NCBI RefSeq assembly: GCF_025150245.1 | Contig: NZ_CP102279.1 | Coordinates: forward strand, 1,113,423 to 1,177,422 | DNA: 64,000 nt | Reading direction: 5' to 3' | DNA from: Dorea formicigenerans | GTDB taxonomy: Bacteria > Bacillota > Clostridia > Lachnospirales > Lachnospiraceae | Shown: piece after piece, positions 62,628 to 64,000 of the stretch | How the letters are laid out: each line of letters begins with the position of its first letter | Position numbering within the stretch: the first letter of the stretch is position 1 | Notes under the pieces: model-generated | What the model saw: the letters and a program-made list of their open reading frames with translations, nothing else | What the model was told of the DNA's origin: nothing | The model's database searches: none | Position numbers and translations under genes: made by a program

Positions 62628-63236
62628 ATGGGACAGATTAAAGTAGAAAAAAATGCAGGTGGAATAAAGGGACTTTGTGTCATTGAGCCAACGGTTCATG
62701 GTGATGCAAGAGGATACTTTATGGAGACATACAATCAGAAGGATATGGAAGAGGCAGGACTTACGATGCAGTTCGTACAGGACAATCAGTCTTGTTCTAC
62801 AAAAGGTGTTCTTCGCGGATTACATTTCCAGAAAGAATTCCCGCAGGGAAAACTTGTACGTGTCGTAAAAGGTTCAGTATTTGACGTAGCTGTTGATCTT
62901 AGAAGTGACAGTGAGACATACGGAAAATGGTTCGGTGTAGAGCTGACAGAAGAGAACAAGAAACAGTTCTATATTCCGGAAGGATTTGCTCATGGATTCC
63001 TTGTTTTAAGTGAGATTGCAGAGTTCTGCTACAAGTGTACAGACTTCTATCATCCAGGAGATGAAGGTGGTCTCGCATGGAACGACCCTGAGATTGGTGT
63101 AGAATGGCCACAGCTTGTAGGGGAGTATAAGGGCAATGCTTCCGCAGAAGGATATCATCTAGAAGATGGAACAGCACTGAACTTAAGTGATAAAGATCAG
63201 CTCTGGGTAGGACTGAAAGATACATTTCATTTTTAA
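62628..63236 (+). CDS. rmlC: dTDP-4-dehydrorhamnose 3,5-epimerase
   Basis: A 202-residue cupin-fold RmlC. The catalytic histidine is in LRGLHFQKEFPQGKLVRVV, the second in YIPEGFAHGFLVLSE and the catalytic tyrosine in FCYKCTDFYHPGDEGGLAWNDP. ATG 62628 follows AAAGGAG; an earlier in-frame start would run through the hairpin. It completes the four-gene pathway from glucose-1-phosphate to dTDP-L-rhamnose, the likely donor for the glycosyltransferases at 32-57 kb. Confidence 0.96.
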   Translation: MGQIKVEKNAGGIKGLCVIEPTVHGDARGYFMETYNQKDMEEAGLTMQFVQDNQSCSTKGVLRGLHFQKEFPQGKLVRVVKGSVFDVAVDLRSDSETYGKWFGVELTEENKKQFYIPEGFAHGFLVLSEIAEFCYKCTDFYHPGDEGGLAWNDPEIGVEWPQLVGEYKGNASAEGYHLEDGTALNLSDKDQLWVGLKDTFHF

Positions 63237-63252
63237 GTAAGAGGAAATATTT

Positions 63253-64000
63253 ATGTCATTAACATCAATAGAATTTCTGGTATTTGTGATTGTGGCAGTA
63301 GTTGGATATTATATCATTCCGAAACGCTGTCAATGGATGTGGCTGTTGCTTTTCAGCTACATTTATTATGCATCTGCCGGAATACAGTATTTAGGGTTTA
63401 TTCTATATACAACACTTGTGACATATGGAACAGCGCTTGTAATTCATCGAATAGATCAGACAGATGAAGCACATAAAAAAGATGCGAAGCAAAAAAAGAA
63501 GGGCGTGTTAATACTTGCCCTTCTATTTGTGTTTGGTCTGTTAGGAGTATTGAAGTATACGAATTTTATTGTACAGAATATTGATCAGTTATTTCATACA
63601 GATTTTGGCCCATTTCATTTATTACTTCCAATTGGATTGTCTTTTTACACATTTCAGTCAGCAGGGTATATTTTAGATGTTTATTGGAACCGTTGCGAAC
63701 CGGAAAAAAATGTATTTCGTTTTGCTTTGTTTGTTTCTTTCTTCCCTCAGATTTTGCAGGGACCGATTGGCAGATTTGACCGATTGACAAAGACCTTGTA
63801 CGCAGAACATGAATTTGACTGGCAGAGAATTGAACGTGGTGTTCAGCGGATAATTTGGGGATTTTTTAAGAAAATGTTGATTGCAGATACAGCAGCAGTA
63901 TTTGTTGATGCAATTTTTAATCAGTATCAGACTTATAATGGAATTGCAATATTAGGTGTACTGGCATATTCTGCACAGCTCTATGCGGACTTTTCAGGAG
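63253..64000 (+). CDS. AlgI-like MBOAT O-acyltransferase (cut by window edge)
   Basis: The first 249 residues of a polytopic membrane protein with about six helices visible. AlgI/DltB-type MBOAT hallmarks are present: FSYIYYASAG near the N-terminus, LLPIGLSFYTFQSAGYILDVYW, then FFPQILQGPIGRFDRL and IIWGFFKKMLIADTAA. The catalytic histidine would lie beyond the window. The length before LPIGLSFYTFQ matches AlgI, which acetylates exported polysaccharides with a partner SGNH protein, rather than DltB. It starts at ATG 63253, 16 bases after rmlC, so acetylation of the rhamnose polymer is the likely role. Confidence 0.9.
   Translation, partial: MSLTSIEFLVFVIVAVVGYYIIPKRCQWMWLLLFSYIYYASAGIQYLGFILYTTLVTYGTALVIHRIDQTDEAHKKDAKQKKKGVLILALLFVFGLLGVLKYTNFIVQNIDQLFHTDFGPFHLLLPIGLSFYTFQSAGYILDVYWNRCEPEKNVFRFALFVSFFPQILQGPIGRFDRLTKTLYAEHEFDWQRIERGVQRIIWGFFKKMLIADTAAVFVDAIFNQYQTYNGIAILGVLAYSAQLYADFSG

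Noticed and set aside
63253-64000. The terminal MBOAT as the missing DltB of the dlt-like triad
   Set aside because: The helix pattern and FSYIYYASAG/LPIGLSFYTFQ context fit AlgI-type acetyltransferases, and it is about 41 kb away, directly after rmlC. DltB identity cannot be excluded without the C-terminus but is not supported.

Overview
The window reads as chromosome of a low-GC Gram-positive gut Clostridium relative, most likely Lachnospiraceae (Ruminococcus gnavus/torques, Dorea or Blautia-like). This rests on gene order (uvrBA, cdaA-cdaR, a Spo0A-type regulator), AGGAGG ribosome sites, frequent TTG/GTG starts, choline-binding repeat proteins, and a rhamnose-type polysaccharide locus. The species call is inference. 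No tRNA, rRNA or CRISPR array was seen.

1-5.9 kb is accessory DNA packed against uvrB: a blaI/blaR1-type regulator pair with its own promoter and operator, frameshifted mobile-element remnants, a displaced and diverged 5' fragment of a second uvrB, a metallophosphoesterase, a RhuM-like protein, a truncated IS110 transposase, and an AT-rich membrane protein with a hidden, divergent peptidoglycan-glycosyltransferase (GT51) signature.

5.9-25.6 kb is core: uvrB, uvrA, an MreB paralogue, recD2, comF, two membrane proteins, the c-di-AMP cyclase cdaA with cdaR, an HPr protein, then a compact set of DltA-like ligase, PLP decarboxylase and DltC-like carrier protein. A stand-alone Spo0A C-terminal domain protein, an XRE regulator, an MdoB/LtaS-type phosphoglycerol transferase and a GtrA protein follow.

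25.7-32.2 kb is a phosphocholine module. The minus strand carries a BCCT transporter, a LicC-like nucleotidyltransferase and an HTH-LicC-LicA fusion. Divergent to it is a choline-binding-repeat L,D-transpeptidase. A second choline-binding hydrolase (amidase plus glucosaminidase) lies at 38.2-41.7 kb. The likely circuit is choline uptake, phosphorylation, CDP-choline formation, decoration of a surface polymer, and docking of wall enzymes on it. No LicD transferase is in the window.

32.2-57.6 kb is an AT-rich surface polysaccharide locus with many GT2 enzymes, two twin double GT-B enzymes, a sulfotransferase-like protein, a Wzx-type flippase, an RgpC/RgpD (Wzm/Wzt) ABC exporter, a DPM-like/DUF2304/DUF2142 set and a GerMN lipoprotein. 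57.7-59.4 kb holds a decayed AAA-ATPase gene and a MerR-methyltransferase fusion. Immediately after it a promoter with a 19-bp spacer carrying a perfect dyad, the layout of MerR-family targets, drives rmlA-rmlB-rmlD-rmlC (dTDP-L-rhamnose). The window ends inside an AlgI-like MBOAT acyltransferase gene. Rhamnose synthesis, the ABC exporter and the glycosyltransferases plausibly build one rhamnose-containing wall polymer, comparable to streptococcal rhamnans or the R. gnavus glucorhamnan (inference).
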